A stretch of DNA of 64,000 nt from Promicromonospora panici (GCF_900608595.1 NZ_UWYY01000017.1:62001-126000); one strand, 5' to 3'. Shown: positions 55,849 to 64,000, counted from the first letter of the stretch. Notes: a model not told the origin generated them from the sequence alone. Made by a program: numbers and translations.

Positions 55849-56844
55849 TCAGAGCTTGCGGAGGCGCACCCGCTGGACCGCGTGGTCCGAGCCCTTGGTC
55901 AGCACCAGCGTCGCCCGGCCTCGCGTGGGCAGGATGTTCCGCTCGAGGTTGGGCGCGTTGATGGACTCCCAGATCTTGAGGGCCCGCTCGGTGGCCTCCT
56001 GGTCGGACAGCGAAGCGAACCGCCGGAAGTAGGAGTCCGGCTTGGTGAACGCGGTGCGGCGCAGCTCCAGGAAGCGGTCCACGTACCACTGCCGGATGTT
56101 CCGCGTGCGGGCATCGACGTAGATCGAGAAGTCGAAGAAGTCGCTCACCGCCACCGTGGACTCGTCGACGGCGGACGGCCGGGCCGGCTGCAGCACGTTC
56201 AGGCCCTCGACGATGAGCACGTCGGGCTTGCGGACCACCATCTCCTGATTCGGCACGATGTCGTAGATGACGTGCGAGTACACGGGCGCGCGGACCTCGG
56301 CCTGCCCCGCCTTGATGCGGGACAGGAACCGGATCAGGGCGCGCCGGTCGTACGACTCGGGGAAGCCCTTGCGCTCCATCAGGCCCCGCCGTTCCAGCTC
56401 GGCGTTGGGGTAGAGGAAGCCGTCGGTGGTGATCAGCTCGACGCGCGGCGTCTCGGGCCAGCGGGCGAGCATCTCACGCAGGACGCGCGCCGTCGTCGAC
56501 TTGCCGACGGCCACCGAGCCGGCCACCCCGATGACGTACGGGGTGCGGGGCGGGTCCTCGTGCAGAAAGGTGGACGTCGCGTCGTGCAGGCCGCCGGTGG
56601 CCTGCACGTACAGGTTGAGCAGGCGCGACAGGGGGCGGTAGATCGCATCGACCTCGGCCAGGTCGATCGGGTCACCGAGTCCGCGCAGGCGCTCGACGTC
56701 CTCGTCGGTCAGCGGCAGCGGTGTGGACGCCGACAGGCGGCTCCAGGCCGCGCGGTCGAGATCCACATAGGGCGAGGACGGGGCGAGGGCGAGCAGGTGC
56801 TCGCCGAGGTCCGTCGTCGGAAACTGTGAAACCACCTGCAGCAT
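55849..56844 (-). CDS. coaA: Type I pantothenate kinase
   Basis: First step of coenzyme A synthesis, phosphorylating pantothenate; 331 residues. P-loop GVAGSVAVGKST (106-117), TTDGFLYPNAELERRGLMER, YDRRALIRFL, SHVIYDIVP and DFFDFSIYVDA are typical of CoaA. ATG 56844 has GGTGGGG upstream. Convergent with DedA (36 bases apart, containing a small GTCGGA/TCCGAC repeat) and divergent from glmS. A much longer frame continuing upstream is antisense to glmS and rejected. Confidence 0.95.
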   Translation of the reverse strand: MLQVVSQFPTTDLGEHLLALAPSSPYVDLDRAAWSRLSASTPLPLTDEDVERLRGLGDPIDLAEVDAIYRPLSRLLNLYVQATGGLHDATSTFLHEDPPRTPYVIGVAGSVAVGKSTTARVLREMLARWPETPRVELITTDGFLYPNAELERRGLMERKGFPESYDRRALIRFLSRIKAGQAEVRAPVYSHVIYDIVPNQEMVVRKPDVLIVEGLNVLQPARPSAVDESTVAVSDFFDFSIYVDARTRNIRQWYVDRFLELRRTAFTKPDSYFRRFASLSDQEATERALKIWESINAPNLERNILPTRGRATLVLTKGSDHAVQRVRLRKL

Positions 56845-56954
56845 TGTGCCCCACCTGGCGGGGTGGATCGCTATCGGCCGTGGGCGGGCCGCCCGTGGCG
56901 GGCGGCACAGCGGTCCTGTGAGCCCGGTCATGCGGGGCGCACCCGAACCGTCGT

Positions 56955-56960
56955 TAGACT
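56955..56960 (+). promoter_or_regulatory. -10 box placing glmS transcription at its start codon
   Basis: TAGACT ends 7 bases before the glmS ATG, and there is no Shine-Dalgarno. Transcription would begin at or next to the A of ATG, giving a leaderless message. No clear -35 is visible. Confidence 0.5.
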
Positions 56961-56967
56961 CGCCCGC

Positions 56968-58869
56968 ATGTGTGGGATTGTGGGTTACACGGGAACTGCA
57001 GCGACTACGGCGGACGGTGACGCCTCGGGCGCCGCCGCGCCGTCGGGCACGCCCCTCGACGTCACCATCGAGGGCCTGCGACGGCTGGAGTACCGCGGGT
57101 ACGACTCGGCCGGGGTCGCGCTCGTCGCGCCAGGGCTGGACGGCGTCGCCTGGGCCAAGAAGTCGGGCAAGCTCGCCAACCTGATCGAGGCACTGGAGCA
57201 GAACCCGCTGCCCGCCGCCACCGCGGCGATCGGCCACACCCGCTGGGCCACGCACGGTGGCCCCACCGACGCCAACGCCCACCCGCACCTGGCCGACGGC
57301 GACCGGCTCGCCGTCATCCACAACGGGATCGTGGAGAACTTCGCGCAGCTCAAGGCCGAGCTCCTGGCCGACGGCGTGACGTTCCGCTCCGAGACCGACA
57401 CCGAGGTGGCCGCCCAGCTCGTGGCCAAGGCGTACCGCGAGACGGGGAACCTGACGGAGGCCATGACGGCCGCCGCCGGCCGTCTGCACGGCACGTTCAC
57501 GCTGCTCGCCGTGCACGCGGACGCACCGGAGACCGTGGTGGGCGCCCGCCACGACTCCCCGCTCGTGGTGGGCCTCGGCGAGGGCGAGAACTTCCTCGGC
57601 TCCGACGTCGCGGCATTCATCGCACACACCAAGGAGGCGCTCGAGCTGGGCCAGGACCAGGTGGTGACCATCACGCCGACGTCCGTCACCGTCACGGACT
57701 TCGACGGCAAGCCCGCCGAGGCCAAGCGCTACACCGTGGACTGGGACGCGGCCGCCGCCGAGAAGGGCGGCTTCGCGTCCTTCATGGACAAGGAGATCCA
57801 CGACCAGCCGCAGGCCGTCGCCGACACGCTGCTCGGTCGCACCGACGCCTCGGGCGCACTGGTGCTGGACGACCTGCGCATCGACGAGGCGGTGCTGCGC
57901 GCCGTGAACAAGATCATCGTCGTCGCCTGCGGCACGGCCGCCTACTCCGGGCACGTGGCCAAGTACGCGATCGAGCACTGGTGCCGCATCCCCGTCGAGG
58001 TCGAGCTGGCGCACGAGTTCCGCTACCGCGACCCGATCGTCGACGAGCGCACCCTGGTCGTCGCCGTGACGCAGTCCGGCGAGACCATGGACACCCTGAT
58101 GGCCGTGCGGCACGCGCGTGAGCAGGGCGCCAAGGTGGTCTCCATCGTCAACACCCACGGTTCGACGATCCCGCGCGAGTCCGACGCCGTTTTGTACACG
58201 CACGCCGGCCCCGAGATCGCCGTCGCCTCCACCAAGGCGTTCCTCGCGCAGATCACCGCCGCGTACGTGCTGGGCCTGTACCTGGCGCAGCTGCGCGGCA
58301 ACAAGTTCCCCGACGAGATCGCCGTCCTGCTCGACGAGCTGCGTGACATGCCGCGCAAGATTCAGACGGTCATCGAGCGCGGCGAGTACGTGCGCGCGAC
58401 GGCCCGGTCCATGGAGAAGTCCGACAAGGTGCTGTTCCTGGGGCGGCACGTCGGGTTCCCGGTGGCGCTGGAGGGTGCCCTCAAGCTCAAGGAGCTCGCG
58501 TACATCCACGCGGAGGGCTTCGCGGCCGGCGAGCTCAAGCACGGACCGATCGCCCTGATCGACGAGGGCCAGCCGGTCTTCGTCGTCGTGCCGTCGCCAC
58601 GCGGGCGCGACTCCCTCCACTCCAAGGTCGTCTCCAACATCCAGGAGATCCGGGCGCGCGGCGCGCGCACCCTGGTGATCGCCGAGGACGGCGACGACGC
58701 GGTGCGGCCCTACGCCGACGAGATCTTCTGGATCCCGCAGGCACCCACGCTGCTCCAGCCGCTGCTGGCGGTGGTGCCGCTGCAGATCTTCGCGATGGCG
58801 CTCGCGACCGCGAAGGGCCTGGACGTGGACCAGCCGCGCAACCTCGCCAAGTCCGTGACGGTGGAGTAG
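56968..58869 (+). CDS. glmS: Glutamine-fructose-6-phosphate aminotransferase (isomerizing)
   Basis: Makes glucosamine-6-phosphate from fructose-6-phosphate and glutamine, entry to UDP-GlcNAc; 633 residues. Nucleophile C2 in MCGIVGY; glutaminase motifs LEYRGYDSAGVAL, GHTRWATHGGPTDANAHPH; two SIS domains with CGTAAYSGHVAKYAIE and LGRHVGFPVALEGALKLKE; C-terminus DQPRNLAKSVTVE. A 20-residue Ala/Ser/Gly insert sits after GYTG. ATG 56968 must be the start because Cys2 must follow Met. No ribozyme-like leader is possible given the short 5' end. Confidence 0.97.
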   Translation: MCGIVGYTGTAATTADGDASGAAAPSGTPLDVTIEGLRRLEYRGYDSAGVALVAPGLDGVAWAKKSGKLANLIEALEQNPLPAATAAIGHTRWATHGGPTDANAHPHLADGDRLAVIHNGIVENFAQLKAELLADGVTFRSETDTEVAAQLVAKAYRETGNLTEAMTAAAGRLHGTFTLLAVHADAPETVVGARHDSPLVVGLGEGENFLGSDVAAFIAHTKEALELGQDQVVTITPTSVTVTDFDGKPAEAKRYTVDWDAAAAEKGGFASFMDKEIHDQPQAVADTLLGRTDASGALVLDDLRIDEAVLRAVNKIIVVACGTAAYSGHVAKYAIEHWCRIPVEVELAHEFRYRDPIVDERTLVVAVTQSGETMDTLMAVRHAREQGAKVVSIVNTHGSTIPRESDAVLYTHAGPEIAVASTKAFLAQITAAYVLGLYLAQLRGNKFPDEIAVLLDELRDMPRKIQTVIERGEYVRATARSMEKSDKVLFLGRHVGFPVALEGALKLKELAYIHAEGFAAGELKHGPIALIDEGQPVFVVVPSPRGRDSLHSKVVSNIQEIRARGARTLVIAEDGDDAVRPYADEIFWIPQAPTLLQPLLAVVPLQIFAMALATAKGLDVDQPRNLAKSVTVE

Positions 58870-58943
58870 CCGGGCCAGGTCCCGGCGCCGGGGTCTGCGG
58901 CGCTGGGCCCGGTGGGCGCACCCACTGTGGCACGCTCGGCGTC

Positions 58944-59333
58944 GTGGACCTCAACGACCTTTCCGACCTGTCCGACGAGGTCGAGATCATCAGCCGTGTG
59001 TACGCGCGCGTGCACGGCGTCGAGCGGACCGACGACTGGCTCATGCTGAAGCTGCACGAGGAGATCGGCGAGCTCACCCAGGCGTTCCTGAATCTGTCCG
59101 GCCGCTCGCGGGACAGGGGCCTGACCGACGACGAGACGCGCGAGGCGTTCTGCGGCGAGGTGGCCGACGCCCTGGCGCAGCTGCTGCTGGTCGCCCGGCG
59201 GTTCGACGTCGACCTGCCGGGGGAGCTGGAGCGCAAGTGGTTCCGCTGGCGGCATCTGGTCCGGCCGGAGGACACCGCGGGCGTCCGGGACGGTGTCCTG
59301 GAGGCGGACGGGGATGTCAGTGACCCCGTCTAG
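58944..59333 (+). CDS. MazG-like all-alpha NTP pyrophosphohydrolase
   Basis: Small protein of 129 residues resembling MazG/phosphoribosyl-ATP pyrophosphatase-like domains: MLKLHEEIGELTQAFLNL supplies the ExxE metal site and EAFCGEVADALAQLLLVARR the ExxxD site. Such enzymes hydrolyse nucleoside triphosphates, often house-cleaning. GTG 58944 lacks a Shine-Dalgarno; CACGCT ends 7 bases upstream. A second start cannot be excluded. Lies 74 bases after glmS and just before the hydrolase. Confidence 0.8.
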   Translation: MDLNDLSDLSDEVEIISRVYARVHGVERTDDWLMLKLHEEIGELTQAFLNLSGRSRDRGLTDDETREAFCGEVADALAQLLLVARRFDVDLPGELERKWFRWRHLVRPEDTAGVRDGVLEADGDVSDPV

Positions 59334-59361
59334 CCTGTGGGCGGACGAGAGGGGGGCGTAC

Positions 59362-60189
59362 GTGGCGTACGTGGAGGTCGACGGTGTTCAGGTGCACTAC
59401 GTGGAGCACGGGGCGGCCGGGCCCGGGGTGATGACGGCACTGCTGGTGCACGGGTTTCCGGTGGACCACCGGATCATGGTCGGCGCGTTCGAGCCGGTGT
59501 TCGCTGACCGGCCGGACTGGCGTCGCCTCTACGTCGACCTACCGGGCATGGGCCGCACGACGGCGCCCGACATCGCGAGCACGGACGACGTCTTCCGGAT
59601 CCTGCTGGGGACGGTCGAGGCGCTGGTGCCCGAGGGGCCGTACGCCGTCGTCGGGCAGTCGTACGGCGGGTATCTGGCGCGGGGGCTGGTTGCCGCAGAT
59701 CCGGAACGGGTGGCGGGGATGGCCGCGGTGGTGACAGTGGTCGAGGCGCGGCACGAGTTGCGTACGCTCCCGGAACGTCAGGTGCTCGTGCGGGACCCGA
59801 CGCTCGCCGAGCGGGTCGGGGTCGAGACCCTCGAGGCGGAGGAGATCCTCGTGGTGCAGACCGACGAGTCCTGGCGCCGAATGCGCGAGGACGTGGATCC
59901 AGGGCTCGCCGCGGCCGATCCGGTCGTGACCGCTCGGATCGAGGCGAGCTACGGGGGAACCTTCCCGGTCGAGACGGCGTCGTTCGAGAAGCCGGCGCTG
60001 ATCCTCGTCGGGCGCCAGGACTCGGTGACCGGCTACCGCGACGCGTGGGAGCTGGTCGAGCAGTACCCGCGCGCGACCTTCGCCGTGCTGGACCGGGCGG
60101 GACACGGGCTGGACCTGGAGCAACGAGGTCTGTTCGAGGCTCTGGTGGGCGAGTGGCTGGACCGGGTCGAGGAGGCCCGCTCGGCCTGA
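59362..60189 (+). CDS. Alpha/beta-fold hydrolase
   Basis: Cytoplasmic hydrolase of 275 residues. Catalytic triad S100 (GQSYGGYLARG), D220 (VGRQDSVTG), H248 (RAGHGLDL); oxyanion HGFPVDHR. GTG 59362 with GAGGGGGG 6 bases upstream fits the family N-terminus (AYVEVDGVQVHYVEHG); ATG 59314, overlapping the MazG-like gene with GGAGG upstream, is a good alternative adding 16 residues. Substrate unknown. Confidence 0.88.
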   Translation: MAYVEVDGVQVHYVEHGAAGPGVMTALLVHGFPVDHRIMVGAFEPVFADRPDWRRLYVDLPGMGRTTAPDIASTDDVFRILLGTVEALVPEGPYAVVGQSYGGYLARGLVAADPERVAGMAAVVTVVEARHELRTLPERQVLVRDPTLAERVGVETLEAEEILVVQTDESWRRMREDVDPGLAAADPVVTARIEASYGGTFPVETASFEKPALILVGRQDSVTGYRDAWELVEQYPRATFAVLDRAGHGLDLEQRGLFEALVGEWLDRVEEARSA

Positions 60190-60206
60190 GCCCGACGGCG
60201 GAGGGG

Positions 60207-60317
60207 TCAGTTCGACACGGCGACGAACACCAGCAACGTGATGATCGCGGCGATCACGACGCCGAACACGACGACCATGATCACGGGGAAGGGGAGCTTG
60301 TCGTCGTCCTCGGTCAT
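60207..60317 (-). CDS. Small single-span membrane protein, 36 aa
   Basis: Minus-strand frame of 37 codons: an acidic N-terminus MTEDDDKLPFP is followed by one very hydrophobic helix (about 10-34) ending in AVSN. GGAGG stands 6 bases before the ATG, which strongly supports translation. It lies in the 298-base gap between the hydrolase and acpS, convergent with the hydrolase (17 bases). No family recognised; its size fits a regulatory or stabilising membrane peptide. The remaining 60318-60475 shows nothing else. Confidence 0.68.
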   Translation of the reverse strand: MTEDDDKLPFPVIMVVVFGVVIAAIITLLVFVAVSN

Positions 60318-60487
60318 GGCGGCCTCCTACACGTGAAAGATGGCGCTCTGCCGGTACGATGCAGGCGCCACCTTTACCTCTGCATTACTGGATCAGGATG
60401 CCGCAAACCGGGCATGATGCGCAAGACTGGAGCGTGCCGGAGGTGTAGGGGATCGGTGGCCGGCGGCGGCGACCTTAGGCTGGGCGA

Positions 60488-60838
60488 ATGATCATCGGGA
60501 CGGGCATCGACGTGGTCGACGTGAACCGGTTCATGGAGACGCTCCACCGCACGCCCCGCCTGCGCGAGAAGCTGTTCACCGAGGCCGAACGTGACCTACC
60601 GCCGTCGTCCCTGGCCGCCAGGTTCGCGGCTAAGGAGGCCATCGCCAAGTCGCTCGGCGCCCCGGGGAACCTCCGCTGGCACGACGTGACAGTGCACCGC
60701 ACGGTGGGTGGCCCGCCTCGGATCGACGCGAGCGGCACCGTCGCCGCCCGGGCGGCTGAGCTCGGCGTGCGCACCTGGCACATCACGATCTCGCACGACG
60801 CGGGCATCGCGTCGGCCATGGTGATCGCGGAAGGCTGA
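60488..60838 (+). CDS. acpS: Holo-[acyl-carrier-protein] synthase
   Basis: Transfers 4'-phosphopantetheine from CoA to ACP; 116 residues. Mg ligands D8 (GTGIDVVDVNRF) and E50 (ARFAAKEAIAKSLG) and the C-terminal WHITISHDAGIASAMVI are typical. TAGGCT ends 6 bases before the ATG and no Shine-Dalgarno is seen, so the mRNA is probably leaderless. Functionally downstream of CoaA, encoded nearby. Confidence 0.95.
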   Translation: MIIGTGIDVVDVNRFMETLHRTPRLREKLFTEAERDLPPSSLAARFAAKEAIAKSLGAPGNLRWHDVTVHRTVGGPPRIDASGTVAARAAELGVRTWHITISHDAGIASAMVIAEG

Positions 60839-60842
60839 CCCG

Positions 60843-60961
60843 CCGAGGTAGGACTGGGGCGAGGTAGGAGTGTGGCGAGGTAGGGCCGCAGCGCCGCCAG
60901 AGTCCTACCTCGCCACACTCCTACCTCGCCACAGTCCTACCTCGCCCTGGTTCTACCTCGG
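60843..60961. repeat. Inverted array of 16-bp-period repeats between acpS and LLM gene
   Basis: Three units SCGAGGTAGGRS (60843, 60859, 60875) face four units in the other orientation, STYCTACCTCGS (60902, 60918, 60934, 60950), exact 16-base period, last unit ending CTCGG as in the truA array. The centre CCGCAGCG also recurs. It begins 4 bases after the acpS stop and ends 9 bases before the stop of the convergent LLM gene. Confidence 0.9.
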
Positions 60962-60970
60962 CGCAAGGGG

Positions 60971-62020
60971 CTACTGGAGCTCCGGGATGACCTGCTTCTC
61001 GAAGAGCTCGAGGCCCGTCTGGTCGTAGGCCGCCTCCTGGAAGTACGTGATCGCGTACTCCAGGCCGCGGGTGCGCATGTCCTGCAGCCGCTCGACGATC
61101 TGCTCGGGGGTGCCGACCAGGAGCCCGGTCCGCCAGGTGTTGATCTCCTGCTCGGCCTTCTCGGGGGCCCACTTGCGCAGGTGCGCCTCGATCCAGGCCA
61201 TGCGGTCCGCGACGTCGGCCTCGGTCTCGCCGATCACCACGTTGTAGTCGGCCGAACGGGTGATCTCACCGAAGTCCCGGCCCACGTCCTTGCAGTGCGC
61301 CTCCAGCACACCCGACTTGTGCACGAAGCCCTCGGGCGACCCGTCGAAGTTGGTGTACTGGGCGTGCTGCGCGGCGATGCGCAGCGTCTTCTTCTCGCCG
61401 CCGCCGGCGATCCACAAGGGGATGGACGGCACCTCGGCGCCGCCGTCGCCCACCGGAAGCTGCTGCAGCGGCTGCGGGTAGCAGAGCGCGCCGTCCACCT
61501 GGTACCGCTTGCCCTCGAACGTGCCCGACGACCCGGTGCGCCACATGTTCGCCATGATCTGCACGCCCTCGTCGAGCGCCCGCAGGCGCTCGCCGGCGGA
61601 CGGGAAACCGTGGCCGTAGGCGCGCCACTCGTGCTCGTACCAGCCTGCGCCGATGCCCATCTCGACGCGGCCGCCGGAGACGGTGTCGACGGTCGAGGCG
61701 ATCTTGGCCAGGTGCGCCGGGTTGCGGTACGCCACGCAGGTGCACATCTGGCCCAGGCGGATGCGCTGGGTGGCCGCCGCGAACGCCGCCATCAGGGTCC
61801 ACGCCTCGTGCGTGGCCTCGGTGGTGACCTGCGGGACGGTGTGGAAATGGTCGTACACCCACGCGGAGGTCCAGGCGAACTCCCCACCGGGGACGGCCTC
61901 ACCTGCCGCCTGGTTCTCTGCGCGGTGCACAAGGGACAGCATGGAAGCCCACTGGTCGGCGGGCGCGATGTCGACCAGGTCGAGGCGCCAGCCCTGCGGG
62001 ATGAAGAGTCCGAATCGCAT
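60971..62020 (-). CDS. LLM class F420-dependent oxidoreductase
   Basis: Luciferase-like TIM-barrel flavin/F420 oxidoreductase, 349 residues, full length. MRFGLFIPQGWRLDLVDI at the start, CTCVAYRNPAHLAKIASTVD and VSGGRVEMGIGAGWYEHEW match the F420 subfamily; PLWIAGGGEKKTLRIAAQHA is the late signature. Substrate unknown. TAGGGT ends 6 bases before the ATG with no Shine-Dalgarno, so it is a leaderless candidate. Divergent from the NAD(P)H-hydrate gene. Confidence 0.9.
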   Translation of the reverse strand: MRFGLFIPQGWRLDLVDIAPADQWASMLSLVHRAENQAAGEAVPGGEFAWTSAWVYDHFHTVPQVTTEATHEAWTLMAAFAAATQRIRLGQMCTCVAYRNPAHLAKIASTVDTVSGGRVEMGIGAGWYEHEWRAYGHGFPSAGERLRALDEGVQIMANMWRTGSSGTFEGKRYQVDGALCYPQPLQQLPVGDGGAEVPSIPLWIAGGGEKKTLRIAAQHAQYTNFDGSPEGFVHKSGVLEAHCKDVGRDFGEITRSADYNVVIGETEADVADRMAWIEAHLRKWAPEKAEQEINTWRTGLLVGTPEQIVERLQDMRTRGLEYAITYFQEAAYDQTGLELFEKQVIPELQ

Positions 62021-62118
62021 GGCTCGACCCTATGCCGACAGGGTTCCGGGCGGGAGGGCCGGTCCAAATCGCCCAGTATTGGTACCTCGGACGGCGGGGG
62101 AAGCGGCACTATAGGACA

Positions 62119-63885
62119 GTGAAAGACGCGTGGAGTTCCGACGACGTACGAAAGGCCGAAGAGCCACTGATCGCAGCCGGTGAGCCGCTCATGGCCAGGG
62201 CTGCGTACGCGCTGGCCCAGGCTGTGGTCCGGGACGTCGCGGCCCGCCGTGCCGACGGCGGCACGGCGCCCGGCCGGGCAGTACGCCCGAGCGGCGTCCG
62301 GCTCCGCGGCAGCCTCGGCTCCGACGGGCTCCCCGATACCGCCCGGATCCGGCCGGCGCGCCGCGCCGGCACAGCGCGCGGTACCGGTGCCCGGGGTGAC
62401 GTGCGTGGCGCGCGCGCCCTGCTGCTCGTCGGGCCCGGCAACAACGGCGGTGACACCCTGTTCGCCGGCGCGCACCTCCTGCGGCGCGGCATGACGGTGA
62501 CCGCCGTCCTCGCGTCCGCGCGTGCGCACGAGGAGGGCCTCGCCACCTTCCGGGCCGCCGGCGGGCAGGTGGTGACGCTCGCGGAGATCCGGGTGCCGTC
62601 CGTGGTGCGGTCCGCCCTCGCCTCCGACGTCGTGCTCGACGGCCTCGTGGGCGTGGGCGCACGCGGCGCCCTGCGCCCGCCTGCGGGCGGCCTCGTGCGC
62701 ACGCTCGCCGAGGCCCGCGAGACCGCCGGGGAGCGGTGGCCGCACACGGTCGCCGTCGACATCCCGAGCGGCATCGGCGTGGACGACGGCGCGGCGCCCG
62801 GCCCCGTGCTACCCGCGGACCGCACGGTGACCTTCGGCGCGCTCAAGCCGGGCCTGATCCTGCCGCCGGCGGCGCACCTCGCCGGAGAGGTCGAGCTGAT
62901 CGACGTCGGCTTCCCTGTCGTCTCGGACGCCGAGCGCTCCGCGGCCGCGCGCCGCGTCGCCCTGGGCCGGCACGCCATGAGCGGCACGGACACGGCGTCA
63001 GGCCGCGTGCTGCGGATGGAGCCCGCCGACGTGGCCGCCCTGTGGCCCACCCCCGGCGCCCGCGACCACAAGTACACGCGGGGCGTGGTCGGCGTGATCG
63101 CGGGGACGGGCACCTACCCGGGCGCCGCGGTCCTCGCGACGTCGGGCGCCGTGCTGGCCGGCTCGGGCATGGTGCGCTACCTGGGGCCCGAGGCGGTCGG
63201 CACGCGCGTGCTCCTCGCCCGGCCCGAGGTGGTCGTGGCGGGCGGACGGGTGCAGTCCTGGGTGCTGGGACCCGGCGTCCCCCCGCTGGACCCCGAGCGC
63301 GAGCCGGACGGCGACGGCCAGGCCCGCCGGATCTTCGGGGCGCTCGCGGCGGTGACCGGGGTGTTGTCCGAGGACGTGACGGGCGGCAAGATGCCCGCCG
63401 TCATCGACGCGGGCGCGCTCACGATGCTGGAGCACCGGCTCCCGGCCTGGGCGGTACTGACCCCGCACGCCGGTGAGCTGGCCGAGCTGCTGCAGGGACT
63501 CGGGCACGACGTCGACCGATCGGCGGTCGAAGCACGGCCGCTGCACTGGGTGCGGACGGCGCACCAGGCGACCGGTGCCACGGTGCTGCTCAAGGGCGCG
63601 ATCACCGTGGTGGCGGGCCCGGGCGACACCTACGCGCAGGCGGACGCTCCGGCCTGGACCGCCACCGCCGGCTCGGGCGATGTGCTCGCGGGCATCCTGG
63701 GGACGCTGCTCGCCGGCCGCTCCGCCGACGTCGTCGAGGACGAGACGCTCGCGGCCCGGCTCGCGGCGGCCGCAGTGCTGGTGCACGGCCGCGCCGCGGC
63801 TCGGGCGTCGGCGGGCGGTCCGGTCGCCGCGCTCGAGATCGCGCAGGCGGTGCCCGCAGTGGTCGCCGAGCTCCTGCGCGCCTGA
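62119..63885 (+). CDS. nnr: Bifunctional NAD(P)H-hydrate epimerase / ADP-dependent dehydratase
   Basis: Repairs damaged NAD(P)HX; 588 residues. The epimerase half begins WSSDDVRKAEEPLIAAGEPL and has VGPGNNGGDTLFAG (104-117) and DIPSGIGVDDG; the dehydratase half has GVIAGTGTYPGAAVLATSGA, VLTPHAGELAEL and TAGSGDVLAGILGTLLA. An Arg/Gly-rich insertion (about 42-98) separates the first helix from the Rossmann core, longer than usual. GTG 62119 fits the family start; the frame from 62032 overlaps the divergent promoter area. CACTAT ends 6 bases before the GTG. Confidence 0.92.
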   Translation: MKDAWSSDDVRKAEEPLIAAGEPLMARAAYALAQAVVRDVAARRADGGTAPGRAVRPSGVRLRGSLGSDGLPDTARIRPARRAGTARGTGARGDVRGARALLLVGPGNNGGDTLFAGAHLLRRGMTVTAVLASARAHEEGLATFRAAGGQVVTLAEIRVPSVVRSALASDVVLDGLVGVGARGALRPPAGGLVRTLAEARETAGERWPHTVAVDIPSGIGVDDGAAPGPVLPADRTVTFGALKPGLILPPAAHLAGEVELIDVGFPVVSDAERSAAARRVALGRHAMSGTDTASGRVLRMEPADVAALWPTPGARDHKYTRGVVGVIAGTGTYPGAAVLATSGAVLAGSGMVRYLGPEAVGTRVLLARPEVVVAGGRVQSWVLGPGVPPLDPEREPDGDGQARRIFGALAAVTGVLSEDVTGGKMPAVIDAGALTMLEHRLPAWAVLTPHAGELAELLQGLGHDVDRSAVEARPLHWVRTAHQATGATVLLKGAITVVAGPGDTYAQADAPAWTATAGSGDVLAGILGTLLAGRSADVVEDETLAARLAAAAVLVHGRAAARASAGGPVAALEIAQAVPAVVAELLRA

Positions 63886-63968
63886 CGCCGTCGGCCCCGC
63901 GGCCGGCTCGGACGCGTCCGACGGCGTCCCCGACGCGGGCCGGGCCGGCGCACACTAGGGTGATCACG

Positions 63969-64000
63969 ATGAGCCAACGTGTCGTTGCCTGGGGCCGGGA
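63969..64000 (+). CDS. Possible start of a further gene, cut by the window edge
   Basis: ATG 63969 begins MSQRVVAWGR and runs off the right edge. TAGGGT ends 7 bases before it, the same spacing as at glmS. In related genomes a racemase or ATPase gene may follow nnr, but ten residues do not allow a call. Confidence 0.35.
   Translation, partial: MSQRVVAWGR

Noticed and set aside
55849..58620. 923-codon minus-strand frame
   Set aside because: Only the first 996 bases (coaA) have family motifs; the rest is antisense to glmS and has no coding character.

Overview
This is high-GC actinobacterial DNA. GTG and TTG starts are frequent, rpoB and rpoC both begin with TTG, L36 is the zinc form, and an F420-type luciferase-like oxidoreductase is present. 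Gene order and protein flavour fit Micrococcales, most likely Promicromonosporaceae or Cellulomonadaceae. That placement is inference; no database was searched.

Layout. Positions 1-6.9 kb hold an adenosine deaminase cut by the left edge, a membrane Ser/Thr-kinase-like protein with a Pro-Thr tail, and a minus-strand operon of ABC ATPase, ABC-2 permease, histidine kinase and NarL-type regulator with overlapping genes. From 7.0 to 9.9 kb lie tRNA-Trp, secE, nusG, rplK and rplA, closed by a strong terminator. From 10.1 to 18.3 kb an accessory cassette splits the usual rplKA-rplJL neighbourhood: ECF-like sigma factor, beta-sandwich partner, subtilase without a signal peptide, and two tandem TPR-CHAT (caspase-like) proteases. 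From 18.4 to 53.4 kb the core information-processing genes resume: rplJL, rpoBC, rpsLG-fusA-tuf, the S10, spc and alpha operons with secY-adk-map-infA, then after a short interruption (ROK kinase, truA, DUF5709) rplM-rpsI. From 53.5 kb to the end are cell-wall sugar and housekeeping genes: glmM, DedA, coaA, glmS, MazG-like, alpha/beta hydrolase, a 36-residue membrane protein, acpS, an LLM oxidoreductase and bifunctional NAD(P)H-hydrate repair enzyme.

How the genes work together. The core block makes the ribosome, RNA polymerase (alpha, beta, beta-prime), elongation factors, SecY/SecE translocon, and adenylate kinase and methionine aminopeptidase for growth. GlmS and GlmM feed UDP-GlcNAc synthesis; CoaA and AcpS supply and transfer phosphopantetheine.

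The most unusual region is the sigma / beta-sandwich / subtilase / CHAT / CHAT cassette. It looks like an intracellular proteolytic signalling or conflict module coupled to transcription. A second theme is repetitive extragenic DNA: inverted arrays of a 16-bp-period repeat between convergent genes, a related 90-bp palindrome after rpoC, a separate 67-bp palindrome after rplQ, and a six-copy 8-bp tandem repeat inside the CHAT cassette. A third is a set of genes whose -10-like box ends 6-7 bases before the start codon with no Shine-Dalgarno, suggesting leaderless mRNAs.
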